From: Candidula unifasciata
Taxonomy: Eukaryota > Mollusca > Gastropoda > Stylommatophora > Geomitridae
Reading direction: 5' to 3'
NCBI GenBank assembly: GCA_905116865.2
Contig: CAJHNH020000691.1
Span: forward strand, 676,001 to 740,000
DNA length: 64,000 nt
Numbering within the stretch: the stretch's first letter is position 1; each line of letters starts with the position of its first letter. The translations under genes were made by a program, and so were the position numbers. The notes beneath the pieces are model-generated. The model worked only from the letters and a program-made list of their open reading frames with translations. It ran no database searches and was not told the DNA's origin. Shown piece by piece: positions 1-13,800 of this stretch.

Positions 1-234
1 TGTAGAGACCCTGTGTTGCCCAAGCGGCATGATCCCTCTGTCAGCATGCCTTGTTTGCTCCAGAAGAGAAGGTAACACAAATATATTAGGAATTAAACAT
101 GCTGCAGAAGCTGCCAGGTCAGAAAAGCAGTGCTGCCTGTCGGAGCTTCCCTCCTAGACCAGGTGCCACCAAGGCTAAGTGCCTTCTGGCAGCTCAGTGT
201 GCATGTTAGAAATATTTCTTCTCATTATAAACAT

Positions 235-375
235 AAGGAAGTAAAGGTGGCCGGCGTGATGCTGACCACATCACCCATCTTGTGCCGATAAGTCTAAAAA
301 ATATAGGCCTAGCCCTATATGCCCTATACGCCTAAAGGCGTGGAAAAGGGTCCTTTACTCCTTTACTTTACTTTT
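235..375 (+). repeat. tRNA-SINE family A, 3' tail only
   Basis: The stretch carries the family's tail: AAGTAAAGGTGGCCGGCGTG, then CTGACCACATCACCCA, a TATAGGCCTAGCCCTATATG stretch and the CTTTACTTTACTTT end. The tRNA-like head is absent (5' truncation). Confidence 0.8.
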
Positions 376-1423
376 TTTAATGAACATAAATCCTTAGCAA
401 AGCTGCAGCATCTACCCATCGTAGTCTTAATGACCAAATGAACAGACACTAGTCCCCAGTTATACAAACTTGTGTTGATTGTAATTGTCCAGTTGTAAAT
501 TAACTTCATCTCCATCCGCTGACGTTTTTTTGTTCACAATTTAACTAAAGTGAAAATACATGTTCATCAACAATTGTTCATGCAACATTGGTTTAGGCAA
601 GGCACAATGGGCATTCCTAAACTTACTGGACACAGCTGCTGCCCACATCTTACACACGTCAAACTCAGATACAAAATATGGTCATTGATACAGTTAGGAG
701 AATTAAAATTACCTTAATCATTAACATAAAATATTAAGTACAAACCTACATTATATTATTAAAAGCCAACAGTTTTGAAATCAGCAGACTGTCAAAGTGA
801 TCAATAGTGGTTAAATGAAAGATTAGACATAGTAACTTCTTTCATTGATTCTCTCATTCACAAGCAGCATGTAGGATTGTTACCAAGTTATCAAAATCAC
901 ATTATGCCAAAACTGCAAATTACTGCCTTTATTTTACCACTTTTGTGGTGTAGACAGGGGGTTCTTTAAGTCTGAGGATTTACATGGCTAGTGCTGTCGC
1001 CACGACTGTGCTGGTGAGAATTTTATTTTGCATCACATTATGCAATATGTTTATTTTCATGTGCCACAGCCGCTGCTCCAGTGGCAACTTCTGTTCTCTT
1101 TAAATTTCTATGAAAATGTGGATTGTGGCCGTTTGCTTTCGTGGGATTCTTTAATGAAAAAAGTAACATCTGTGGGCCAAACCCAGGACTGGAACAAGTT
1201 AAACTATCTAAAAGGCCGCATAAAATCAGTTAGCTCTTGCACTACTTAAAACAGATACCTGCAAAATTTAGGGAAAGATACAATGCCACTGTACCGAAGA
1301 GATACAGCTTCAAGAAATACAGTTTCAATATACAGACTACAAATAAACTGGGAATTATGTGAGTCGGTCACAGGAAGTGGAGAATTATGAAAACATCAGT
1401 AAACAAGGATCAAGATGATGATA

Positions 1424-1582
<159 letters not shown>

Positions 1583-2559
1583 GAGATTCTGCATTGTGTA
1601 CAATCACACAAGGAGATTTTGACATAAATAAATATGACACTATAAACTACTAGAAGGATGTGTCTCAAGATGCACAGAAAAGAGCACTAGAAAGGTTTCT
1701 CAAGTTATAAAATCCATGGCAGTAGGTATTGGCATTAAATTAAAAAAAGCTCAGGAGCAAAAAGTCATGTGCAAAATACACAGGGAGATGGTCTTATGTT
1801 ACTTGTTATTATCTGGTTGTAAATGAATTAGCCAAGCTGATTCTTGACTGTGTTGATGATTTATCTTTTTTGTTTGGTACTGGGAAAGTTTGTCATAATA
1901 TGACCCATACTTTTGGTTACAGTTATATTTAACACACTGTATATAGCTCTCCTTCCTCCAGTTGCAAATTTAGGAACAAATAATAAAAAGTCAGCCATGT
2001 TCAACCTGCTGCATACAGCATTGGTTATATTTGTGGTTGGTTATTTGTTCTGTTATATATCACAGTAACTGGGCATTCCCATGCATGCTCAGTCCTCTGA
2101 TGCAGCAGCCACTCCAAGGTATTTTTACAAATTGTTTCCGTGAGAGGTTGTTTATAATGTCTCCTATCTCGGCCTCGAAGGTGGCATAGACCTGCTTCAT
2201 CATGCTTTACTCTTATGTTACGTAATCATATTAGTGCCAGAGATTCGTTATTATCCACTAGCCCAGTTTGTACAGGCTGATATCGGCTCTGTCCATGCTT
2301 CTTGCTGTATACGATAGTGCATTGTTTGCCAGTTGGTCATCCTGCTCGTTGCCCTTTTTTTGCGAGCATGACCAGGTGTGTAAGTAGATCAAGGTGAGGG
2401 AGGTTAAGTGCAGTTCTTGAATGTTTTCCACCAAATCATGGTGTATACTGCCTGTTCATGAAGTCTGATACAATAACTGCATGTGTGGCTGTTTGTTCTG
2501 CTGCCCATGCTAGTGCTCTAGAAGCAGTGGCTATCTCCATGGTTATGCTTGACATACAA

Positions 2560-3443
<884 letters not shown>

Positions 3444-4003
3444 CCTCGTCGTCGTTGCCTGGTAAGCGCTGTCTTCTTTTACTGTTCTTCCTTTCATTTG
3501 TGCTGTGCATGCCCATGCTGACCTTGATCCACGCTTCATGAACCCATCTGTGTAGATGATGACATCTTCTGGTTATTTGTCTCAAGTTTCTTGGCTAAGA
3601 ATTTGTGTATCTGTGCCAGGATTGATGGCTTAGTTTCCCTATCCGAGTGTATTGCCCATCCTTACATGTTTGGGTCATGTTTTCCTGTTCGTCTTTTTGG
3701 TTTTGCCTCCTCGGTTCTGGCTGTGCTAGGTGAACTTGTATTTAATTTCTATCCAGGTGAGGGCCCTTTGTGTAGTTTGTCCGTGTCTCCTGTTATGTGA
3801 TCCTGACATGGCTCAGTCTTGTTAATGATCCATGTTGCTCGCAAAATGCACTGTTCAAGAACCAAGGCTGTCACCCATACAAAACTGCACTGCACTGATC
3901 TTATTGTTTAAAGTTGTCAATGTTTCAAGTGCAAAAGGAGTGAAATCAGTAAGTGTCAGATAGTGTAAAACTCAAATCATATGTGATCTTAAGGATCTTT
4001 TGC

Positions 4004-4004
4004 C

Positions 4005-4038
<34 letters not shown>

Positions 4039-4066
4039 TCCTTCTCTCTCTCTCTCTCTCTCTCTC
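4004..4066. repeat. Poly-C plus (CT)n microsatellite
   Basis: About 12 C are followed by CT repeats with one interruption. Confidence 0.95.
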
Positions 4067-4381
4067 ATGCATTGCCAGTTGCAATACTCCCACATGCAAA
4101 AATTAGGCTGGCTTCAAAGTAACACACACAGTTAGCATGATTCAATTCATCCTCTTTGACTTGGTGCTGAAAAGATTTTTGAGTCGTCCGCTGGGAGTAG
4201 TTGACGGAGGGGTTCTGGAAGCAGCTGGTGCTGTGTTAGGACTGCAGATCTCCATTGGAGACATTCCACCTGGATTATTTAAAAAAATATATTCAACAAC
4301 TTATTTCCTCCCTTCTGTTAGATCTAACTAGACGACATACATGTTGGCAGCAGTACACTGTTAGCATGGCAGTTCTTGATG

Positions 4382-4680
4382 AATCAGCTCCCTGTGTGGG
4401 TTCTGGGGCCCCATTATGGGGAAAACCAGAACAGACCCACTGCCTCCCCAACAAACATGCTGTAAGAGTTGATTAATTAGGGGTTCCTCTGAAGTAGGAA
4501 TGCATCTGCCTAAGGAACCAACAGTCTGCATTCAAATAAACCAGATCTGTAAAATGAAAGGGCAAAAAGAAAAAAAACTCAAGTTAGGGAAGAAGACTTA
4601 AGTGCAAATGTGGACAAACAACCAGGACTTTCCGCCGCAGTTTATAGCCAGTAAACTAAATGCAAAGAAAAAGAAGAATA
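4382..4680 (+). repeat. Dispersed repeat family D
   Basis: A recurring unit of roughly 280 bp. It opens with TGTGTGGGTTCTGGGGCCCC, continues with AACAGTCTGCATNCAAATAA and GATCTGTAAAATG, and ends CCAGAAGTGGAC, GGACTTTCCGCC and an A/G-rich AAGAAGAAG tail. I count at least 14 copies or pieces on both strands in the window. No coding sequence or RNA polymerase III box was recognised. Confidence 0.8.
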
Positions 4681-4689
4681 TATCAGACT

Positions 4690-5422
4690 AGTTACCTCTA
4701 CATGGTATTACACAAAAGATGGCGTAAAAGGCGCTGTTTGTGTTGTAGTACTCCAATGATAAAGACTGGTCGAAATGTTTGGTTGTATTTGTGCACATCT
4801 TTTCCATCTTCACAGCTGAGTGTTCTAGTTACATTTTATGTTATTAAATACAGAAAAGAACCTACACAGACAATGTGTGATGAAGGTAGGATGGATTCCA
4901 TACGTACCACTAGATCTTACAGAACCCAAGGCAATACACAAAAATGCACAATTCCTTCCCACTGAACAAAATGGTTGACACATTTCATTTCTAGGGGCAG
5001 CTTTTATCAAGTTTGCTCTCTAGAAAGTTTGTGTTCCCCACTGATGAGATTCGGTCTTCCCGGATAGTGGACATGATCAAAACATTGTGAGAACATTCTG
5101 GTCACTGCTGTCAAATCTATCTAGTCATTATCTCTGACACAGCACAACCACAATATATTCTGCTGCTCCAATACACACACAAAAACCCAATGTATTCTGA
5201 ACACAACAATGCAAGAGAAATCGCAACCACAGGAAAATAACATAGTTGCTTGTGGCCATCTTGAAAACAGAAGTAACAGTAACCATATCTCAGTGAGTGC
5301 TGTTTGGTCACAACAAATGAGAGACTAATACCTAATTCTGCTTCTGTCGTAATGGCATGTAAATGAGAACATAATACTGCATAACATGTACGAAAAAACA
5401 TGGGAGCATACAGTACACTCAC
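4690..5422. other. Region downstream of MyD88 exon 8, stop exon not found
   Basis: No convincing exon is seen. A weak acceptor near 5137 (five residues, then stop) and an open minus-strand stretch at 4825-4970 behind a TTGTTCAG acceptor both fit phase 1. Neither has family-like sequence. The true 3' end could be here or further left. Confidence 0.3.
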
Positions 5423-5507
5423 CTGAAGGTCGGGACATGAGGGGATGTGTGTGGACTTGTCTGTTACTCGGTGCAGGAACTCCTGATCCACTAGAGCTCA
5501 TAGATGA
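5423..5507 (-). CDS. MYD88: MyD88 exon 8: serine/proline-rich tail, last secure exon
   Basis: The acceptor is CCCAACAG|TCA and the donor CCTTCAG|GTGAGT; phase 0 in, phase 1 out. It encodes SSMSSSGSGVPAPSNRQ and HTHPLMSRPS. The strong donor implies at least one more exon. One weak candidate is an acceptor GTGTCAG at about 5137 that would add five residues and stop. That is not firm enough to annotate. Confidence 0.75.
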
Positions 5508-7794
5508 CTGTTGGGTAAAGACAGAAAAAAATGTTTCAGTTCAGCTAAAATTGCGGCCACTTCCTAGCCCTATGTGATATGCAATTCATGAGCAGGATGG
5601 ATCAGTTGTCCTAAATCTGTCAAATGACAAACTATTTCATGGATTTGGAACAGGCTTTGTCCGGTCTAATCAAGGCCACTGCCACCTCAACTGGGTGTGA
5701 TAGATTCAGCAAATCCCCATCATCATCTTCATCATGTGCCCTGCCAGCTGGCCTAGGCGCTCATGCGTCTCCACAGATCACGATCCCTGGTTGCCTGGAA
5801 CAGCTCTCTTGATGATATCCCTCCATTCCATCATTTTAGCCCATTCAGCATCATCTATCTTGGTCTGCCTCCACTCCTTTTCCACTGATTTTTCTAGTTG
5901 TAAAGATGTTCTCCCCCACATAGTTTTTTATTTTTCATTTTACTACTAAATTAGCATGCTTGTTTTCAAAAGTATTTGTCACTGAAAAGACACCAAAATA
6001 TAATTTAACCCTACATACATTGCTGACAATAATGATACTCACCGACATGCTAGAGACTCCTGATTCCAAAGAAGAGTTGAGATCAAAGCTGGTGGACTGT
6101 ATCAATCCCTCCAGGTTTGAAGACTGTGACACCTGAAAGCAAGCCAAAATTTTACCTTAAACAAAAGTCAGCTATTTTGACCTTTTACGTCACAAGAAAT
6201 GTTTAACTCTCGTAATCTGTCTCTAACATTTGTGTCCTCATCATTAATTCATGACAAGTTTCTTATATCCACCTCTTGATGTTGTAAACCCATATGTACC
6301 ACTGTATTCCTCTTGCATGTTTATTCTCCACTCGTACTTTCTGTCCAGCACATCTTTTAAAAAGAACAAGATAATATATTTAATATGTTTTAACGGTCTT
6401 ACTTTGAGCTAGTTTAGTAATATTAATATTTTCTTCAGTCCCAACATGTGTTAGATTTTACTGTTGATATAAATTTGACATTCTTCCTATTTATTGATGT
6501 AATTACACTCTGAAAGACTCAGTTTTTAGCTCAAGCTGTAATTTCTGCAGTAGCAATTAAAAACAAATATGCACATGGAAATACACTTAATACCTTTGAG
6601 TTCAGATTTTGAAAATTTAATAATGTAATTTAAATTATAAATAAGACTTAACACTTTCAGCATCAGTCTTAGGGCTTCTTAAAAAATGTAGAACACGTCA
6701 TAAAATATTAATGTTACGTGAACAATAAGCATAAAGATACAACTATTTTGAGAGACTGCATTAATGAATTAATCCAGGACGCAATTAAATAGAGTTTAGT
6801 AATAATTTTCAGTATCCAAAAATCAGAAGAATGCATTTGTAAAAAAAATTAAATATTAAGGCATGACCAATGATCCTGTTGCAAGTATTGATGATATGTA
6901 TATACACACACACACATGCACAGTGATGTCAATGTATTATATTGATGCCATAAAAGATGTCTGGAAACATTCTCACCTGGAAATCCTCCTTGCTAAGCTG
7001 AACCATGATAGACTTTGCCAGTCTCTCCCAGGACCAGTCCCAGAGATCTTTCTTTGTGAAGTCACAGCATGCCATTATTCTGAGAATGTTTGGTGTCGGG
7101 CATTCCTGAATTTTAATTGGCACGATTCTCTTATTTCTAGCACCTAACAGAAACCAAATACCCCAATAAGGTTAGAGTCAAAGAACGCCAAAATAAATCA
7201 ATGAAGACAGGAATAAGTTGAAGACAAGAAGTGCACCCTTTACAGGACATTGCATAACCAACCCCAGTATTTTGTGGCTGTTTGCCATTGTACTAGGCAA
7301 CTTTACGTTCAGTAATGTCAATGCTTCAGAACGATCAGTCCTCGATACCACTTGTCAAGTCGGCTCTTGATGTCATTGTCAAAATCGTCGCAAAGCAGAC
7401 TGCTGCTAAATTACCCGTAGCGATTCATGTCAGCAGTACATCAGGCAGAAGCCAGACTGATACTGTTATAGCCAGGTGGCATTCATAGATGTCTGGTCAA
7501 TACCACACCAGCTAGATTTACTTCCCATTACATTTCCCTGCACCAATTTTAGGCTAAGAGCCAAGGTCAAGTACATACAAATTCACCCCAGTGAGGATCT
7601 AACTAAAGAGCTTCAGACTGGCTCCCAAGTGTCTAGCCTCTGTGCTATCACTGCTTCCAGCTCCTAATACTGGAAAGTACTTGAGCAAATAGATACTTCC
7701 TACCAGTTACTATTTTCAAACTTGTCTGAAGCACAACAGTCATATAAATTACACACATACACACACATAAACATACATCATAAATATATATGTA

Positions 7795-7829
<35 letters not shown>

Positions 7830-10800
7830 AAAATATATTATTAAAATGTATTCGTACAAATGACAGTATACACAGATAGGACAATATATATATATATATA
7901 TACATATGAAAACAAACATAACATGCATGCAACAAAGAAAAAAAAACAGCTAAATGCATCCTGACATATACAGCATTCAAACATATGCAAAATACAAACA
8001 TAACAACAGCCTCAACATAACCGATATAGAAAACAATATTCTTTTTACATTATGATGCAACATATATACATTAGACATGCCCCACCAAAAAAAAAACACT
8101 CTTATAATGAACACCAAGAATTGACAACATATGCACAAATGAAAAGAATTAACATTAGCACAGCGGACACTCAAAAACGACAACATCTAGATAACAGAGT
8201 AATCATCTATACAAAAGGCACAATATTTACACAAAAGATTTGACAACAGACACAACATCTAGACAACAGAGTAAACATCCAGACAACAGACATAACATCT
8301 AGACAATAGAGTAAACAGAGTAAACATAGAGAATAGAGTAAACATCCAGACAACAGACATAACATCGAGACAACAGAGTAAACATAGAGAATAAACATCC
8401 AGACAACAGACATAACATCTAGACAATAGAGTAAACATATAGACAATAGAGTAAACATCCAGACAACAGACATTACATCTAGACAACAGACTAAACATAT
8501 AGACAGAATAAACATCTAGACAACAGAGTAAACATCTAGACAATAGATACAACTCCTAGACAACAGACACAACATCTAAACAAGACACAACATCTAGACA
8601 ACAGGCACAATATTTCCACACAAAAAATGCAACATCCTGACAACATCTAGACAAGACACCACATATAGACAAGAACTGTGATAAGCACACACACACAAAA
8701 TGCAACATCCTGACAACATCTAGACAAGACACCACATATAGACAAGAACTGTGATAAGCACACACACAAAAACAGCAAATATAATACCCACACAATGGAC
8801 ACAATATATGCCAGAGTGACACAACAACCTACAAAAAGAACCACTATCAAACAACTTCCAAAAAACACTCACCAGGAGAAAGAGCATGGGCAAATGTAGA
8901 CTGGAACTCACAAGCTGGGCTAGACAGGAAATTTGGACTCAACACTACAATCATGTGCCTGCACCTGTTTGTTTAACATATAAATTAGTCAGTTAGGGAA
9001 GATGAGCAATTGCAATACTTTTTCTGTAACAATCAAGCACCCTGGTATAAATGAGGACCACAGAATGATCTTGGAAGTAAAGGTGACAGGTGTAGTATTA
9101 ATCACGTCACCCATCAATATGATACAGGTAACCAGTTCTCTGTGTGTTAATTTCTTCCAAGGAACCATTAGTACCATTGGGGGGGCTGTGTGGTTTCAAG
9201 GCATGGTGTCCGCCTCGAGTGCTAGAGGTTCCGGGTTCAATCCCTGGTAAGGGCTGGGATTTACTTCTAGTAATTCCCCCTGATCTCTGGGTAGTGAGAT
9301 CGGACACCCTTGTGCATTGTTGCACACGTAGGAAATCCCCCTGGCAGTTGGAAATCAAAAGGAGTAGCCTAACGGTGTTGCCCGGGCATAAATTTGGAGT
9401 TAAAAATCTAGCCAAAGTATTTCAAGATCCTCACTGGTGCTACAGAACCTGTGCACTGTGCTGAGCTTCTTTAGACTCAGGCTTGAGTTAGAAGAAGAAC
9501 GGAACACTTATGGGTTACTACCTGTGTGCCATGTTGTTGATCCGTTGTTCAAACCTCAAAAGTACCATTATGCTTCATATCTGTCCCTTAGTTTCTCATC
9601 ATCATCATCATCACAGCTGGATATGAGTTTGAGAAACCTGATGTTTATTTGACAATGCACAGTAAGGAGTTAACAATATTTGCCAGATGCACATTCTGTA
9701 GGAGGCTTTACAGCAGGGCTATTCAACTGGTGGCCCACGAGCCAATTCTGTCTCATGCAAGCTTAGCACATGGCTCACTGATCATTGCCAGCTGTATTGT
9801 ATTAATGATCTTTTTATGCTGGGGCTCAGGCATTTGGCCAGTGACGATCCTTATTTTCAGAATTTTGTCCCTGGGGTAATTTAATTGAATAGCCCTGCTT
9901 TAGAGTTTAGATTTATGTTTCCACGTGGTGAGGATGTATATGCAATTAATATCAATCAAGTCTAGCCGTGAACTTGAAATGTAATTACTGACTTGCTGTT
10001 TGCTTTCAAATGAGTGCAATTTCTTGTTCAACTTGCATTTGCAATCATAATCAACCAGGCATAAGGGCAACTGTTCAAAGTCACAGGTTTGGATTTGACT
10101 GACAAGTGCCTCTCACACAGACAGCTGTCTGGGGATTATCCAGGGATCCCTCATTATTGTTCACCATCACCGATGATCAACAACAGACTAAGAATATTGT
10201 ATAAGCCAAGTACTGGCATAAATTTGGGAGTCACCGTGGTGTAGCGGTTAAATGCTCCCCTGCGGATCGAAAGGTTGCGGGTTCGGGTCCAGATGGTTCC
10301 AGGCTTTCTTAAAAAACAAAAATGACCTTGGCTTCCAGGTCGACCCAGGTGCGGCACTTAGAAGTAAAGATGGCTGGCAAGATGCTGACCACATCATTCA
10401 CCAAATGCCAACTGGTCTATAAAATATAAGTCTAGCCCTATATGCCCAATGCACCTGAAGGCATGGGAGAGGGTCCTTTACTTTACCTGCTGACATAAAT
10501 CTGGTGAGCACAATTAATGATATTTAGTACAGAATGAGTCTGACTCTAATTCAGACAAAGCTGGGTAACAAAGCTAGTTCCTCTATAAAATATCTCTGCA
10601 GCATTGAGAACGAGCTTCATAATGAGGGGGTGCCGGGTTTGATCCCAGCTGCAGGCCTTGCACTGGTTTCGACAGTGGTATCGAGAAGCAGACCGTCCAG
10701 AAAGCAATGGCAAACTACTGGACGTAAATTTGCCTTGAAAAAACCAAACAGCCAAAAAAATGCTGGGGTTGGTTCCGCACGGTCCTTCAAAAGATACGCA

Positions 10801-13800
10801 ACTAATTAACTGCTTACTGACTATAAGGGCCATTAGGTTTATAACATCATTCATGGACCACACCAAATTATCAACTTAAAAAGCAGACAAGTTTAATCAA
10901 ACATATAAGTGTGGTTGCCTTGGCTAGGGCCAGCCAAATAATTGTGAGTATCTTATACAGCCCATGGTCAGACATTTCACCTACCATATTCTCATATAAC
11001 AACAGCCTAAGAAAGAATGAGTTCCTATGAAAATGAAAAAAGACGTACCTTTCAGAAATGATTTTGGCATTTATGGCATGAGCATTAAGTCCAGCCAAAT
11101 CATCCCTATAGGGAACAAACAACTTGAAGTTATACTGTTTCGACTCAAATCTGCGAATCAATTCTTTAACAAATTCCAAGTCCTTGGACGAGTCTCCACT
11201 TGGGTTGTAACATACAAAAGCATCGTAATATGTTACAGAACCGTCAATGACTGTAGAAAATAAAGAAACAAAGTTACATACTCCTGCTAAATGAAACATA
11301 CTTCTGGTGTGTAGAATGAGATGGGGGTACTGGTTGCCTTCATTCTGAATTTGTATGACCTGTTGTAAATGCTTCTGAATGTCAAGAAAGTTTATTCTGT
11401 GTTTGCCCTTAAAAAGGCAGCTGACACATGTTGTGGTTTACAGCTAGGATGTGATATCTGCTCATTTCAGCCCAACAGATCAGATTAAAACAAACCCCTA
11501 AACAACACCTTTTATGAAATTGGGGCCCAAGAACCCACAGGGGAAAATCAGGACCCAAATCCTCACTGAGCTAAGAAGTGACACTGCAGCACTTGGGACT
11601 ATCCCATAAAGGCTGCATAATCATCTTCAGCAGCGAGCAAAGAGTTCTAATTCCGATGGTGTCGGTAGCAGTTTGATTAAATCCATATCCTCAATGAAGG
11701 TGATTATATCCATATCCTCAATGAAGGTGATTATATCCATATCCTCAATGAAGGTGATTATATCCATATCCTCAATGGATGTGATTATATGTATATCCTC
11801 AATGAAGGTGATTATATCAGTATCTTCAATGAAGGTTAACCACGATGGATCTCACCCTGGTTGTACATTACACTGGTTGTACCATAACAGATTGCTGTCC
11901 ATGTGTGATCTTCCCACTTGTACTGCTGTCAACCTCTTGCTCACCTACCTTCAACATCTCCCTCCAGCATCTTTAAAATAAGAGATATATACCTATACTG
12001 TGAGGAGAAGTTTAACCTAGATCTTCATAGTACAAGACAGATTCGATGCTTGCAAAATCATCATAAATAATGAAATAATAATTTTCTTCTTCTTAGTTTT
12101 GCATCGACTATAAACTCCACTGGAAAGTCCTGGTTGTTCATCCACTTCTGGATTCTGGTCTTGTTCCACAACTTGGGTTTTGTATGCACATCCGTTTTAC
12201 AGATCGTGTATTGTATGCAGGCTGTTGGTAAATAATAAGTAACATGTAAATAGGATGAATTCAAGAAAGGTAAAGAAATCAGAAAGTTGTCTGGACAACT
12301 GCTCTCATCAACAGTAACAATACAAAAAGAGGGGGGCTATACTGGGCACATCCTGAGAAGAAGTGAGAAGTTAATCGCTAAAGAAGTAATAAAATAGGAA
12401 ACATTGACTTTCCACAGAAACCTTAATATGAAAGTTGATAAAGCAGGCTAAAAGCCAGGAATTGGATTTCATCTGTGATATAAAAAAAAAAAAGCACTGC
12501 TTCGGACAGGACAGAAGAGAGGAAAATTTGCTTCACGCTTTGAAGGTCCTGGTTTGTTTCAAGGCTACACCCTTCAGTTCAGGAGTTTAATTTTTAGGGA
12601 GATCCCCAGGGATCGTCACTGGAGTTACGGAGTTCGTGCTCTGTGTGACACTCTCCGTAACTGTTTAGCGATTAACTTCTCACTTCTTCTCAGGATGTAC
12701 CCAGTATAGCTCCCTCTTTTTGTATTTTTACTGTTGATGAGAGCAGTTGTCCAGACAACTTTCTGATTTCTTTACGTAGGAGGCTTGCTGTTTTGCTGAG
12801 AGAGACTGAGTCATTGGGGATGAAACCCAGTGCAATGAAGTTGATTCTCTCAACTTTAACATTAGAACAAAGGAATAGACTGCAAGTCCTATATGACATA
12901 TCAAGGCACAAATGTAATGATGAGGAATAAGTACAAAGTGACAGTCACCCCACATGTGCAAGGTCTTGAAATAATTTATTTATAAAAATAAAACTCCTGG
13001 ATTATCGTTGTGCATGGTTGGTGAACAGCTCTCTGGATGCCCTATGTGTTATCTAGGAAGTTGTCATGGTAAAGTGGCTGGTATACCTGCCTGGCAACCC
13101 AGTGGTCAGGTTTTTAATGTGCCAGCCTTAACTCTTTCAGTCCCAGAAGATCATAACTGATGCCCAACTGCAGCAACATTGAGGATTTTAAAAGCATGAG
13201 CAGACTCCACAGGGTCTAAATATACAGCACATTATGGGTGCCTTGTGTTATTGGGTTAATTTAGTTTGCCTGACTAAACTTAAGACGTACAAATATACAC
13301 AACATGTTGACCTGTGCATGTGTGTCATATCCAGTACATATGTTCGTCAATTGGGACTGAATGAGTTAAAGAGGTACCAGGAAATGTCCGGAAAGCAAAG
13401 ATGGCCAGCACGTTGTTGACCACATCACCTATCAAGTGCTGATTTGGTCTATGGAATTATGAGGCTAGCATCATAGGCCCAGTGTCTCTCATGTCATGAG
13501 AAGAGTCCTTGACTTAAATGTTAGGAAGAGATCAGGGGGATCTGGCCAACACACTACACCCAAAGAAAAGGTAAGACTGGCATATTTTCAAACTGCTACT
13601 GTTACCACCAGTACTGGAACTCTTCATCTGTTGCTGAAGATCATTATAGTCAGGAGAGAAAGGTACAGCTAGCAGAGATCAGGGGGATCTGGCCAACACA
13701 CTACACCCAAAGAAAAGGTAAGACTGGCATATTTTCAAACTGCTACTGTTACCACCAGTACTGGAACTCTTCATCTGTTGCTGAAGATCATTATAGTCAG

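Noticed and set aside
4825..4970. Last MyD88 exon behind a TTGTTCAG acceptor
   Set aside because: Phase fits and 45 codons are open, but the hydrophobic, cysteine-rich peptide does not resemble MyD88 tails; left as unresolved.
10225..10295. tRNA genes (also at 19490, 20013, 29230, 47085)
   Set aside because: Box A and box B are present, but each is followed by a shared SINE body and tail and no cloverleaf pairing is evident.
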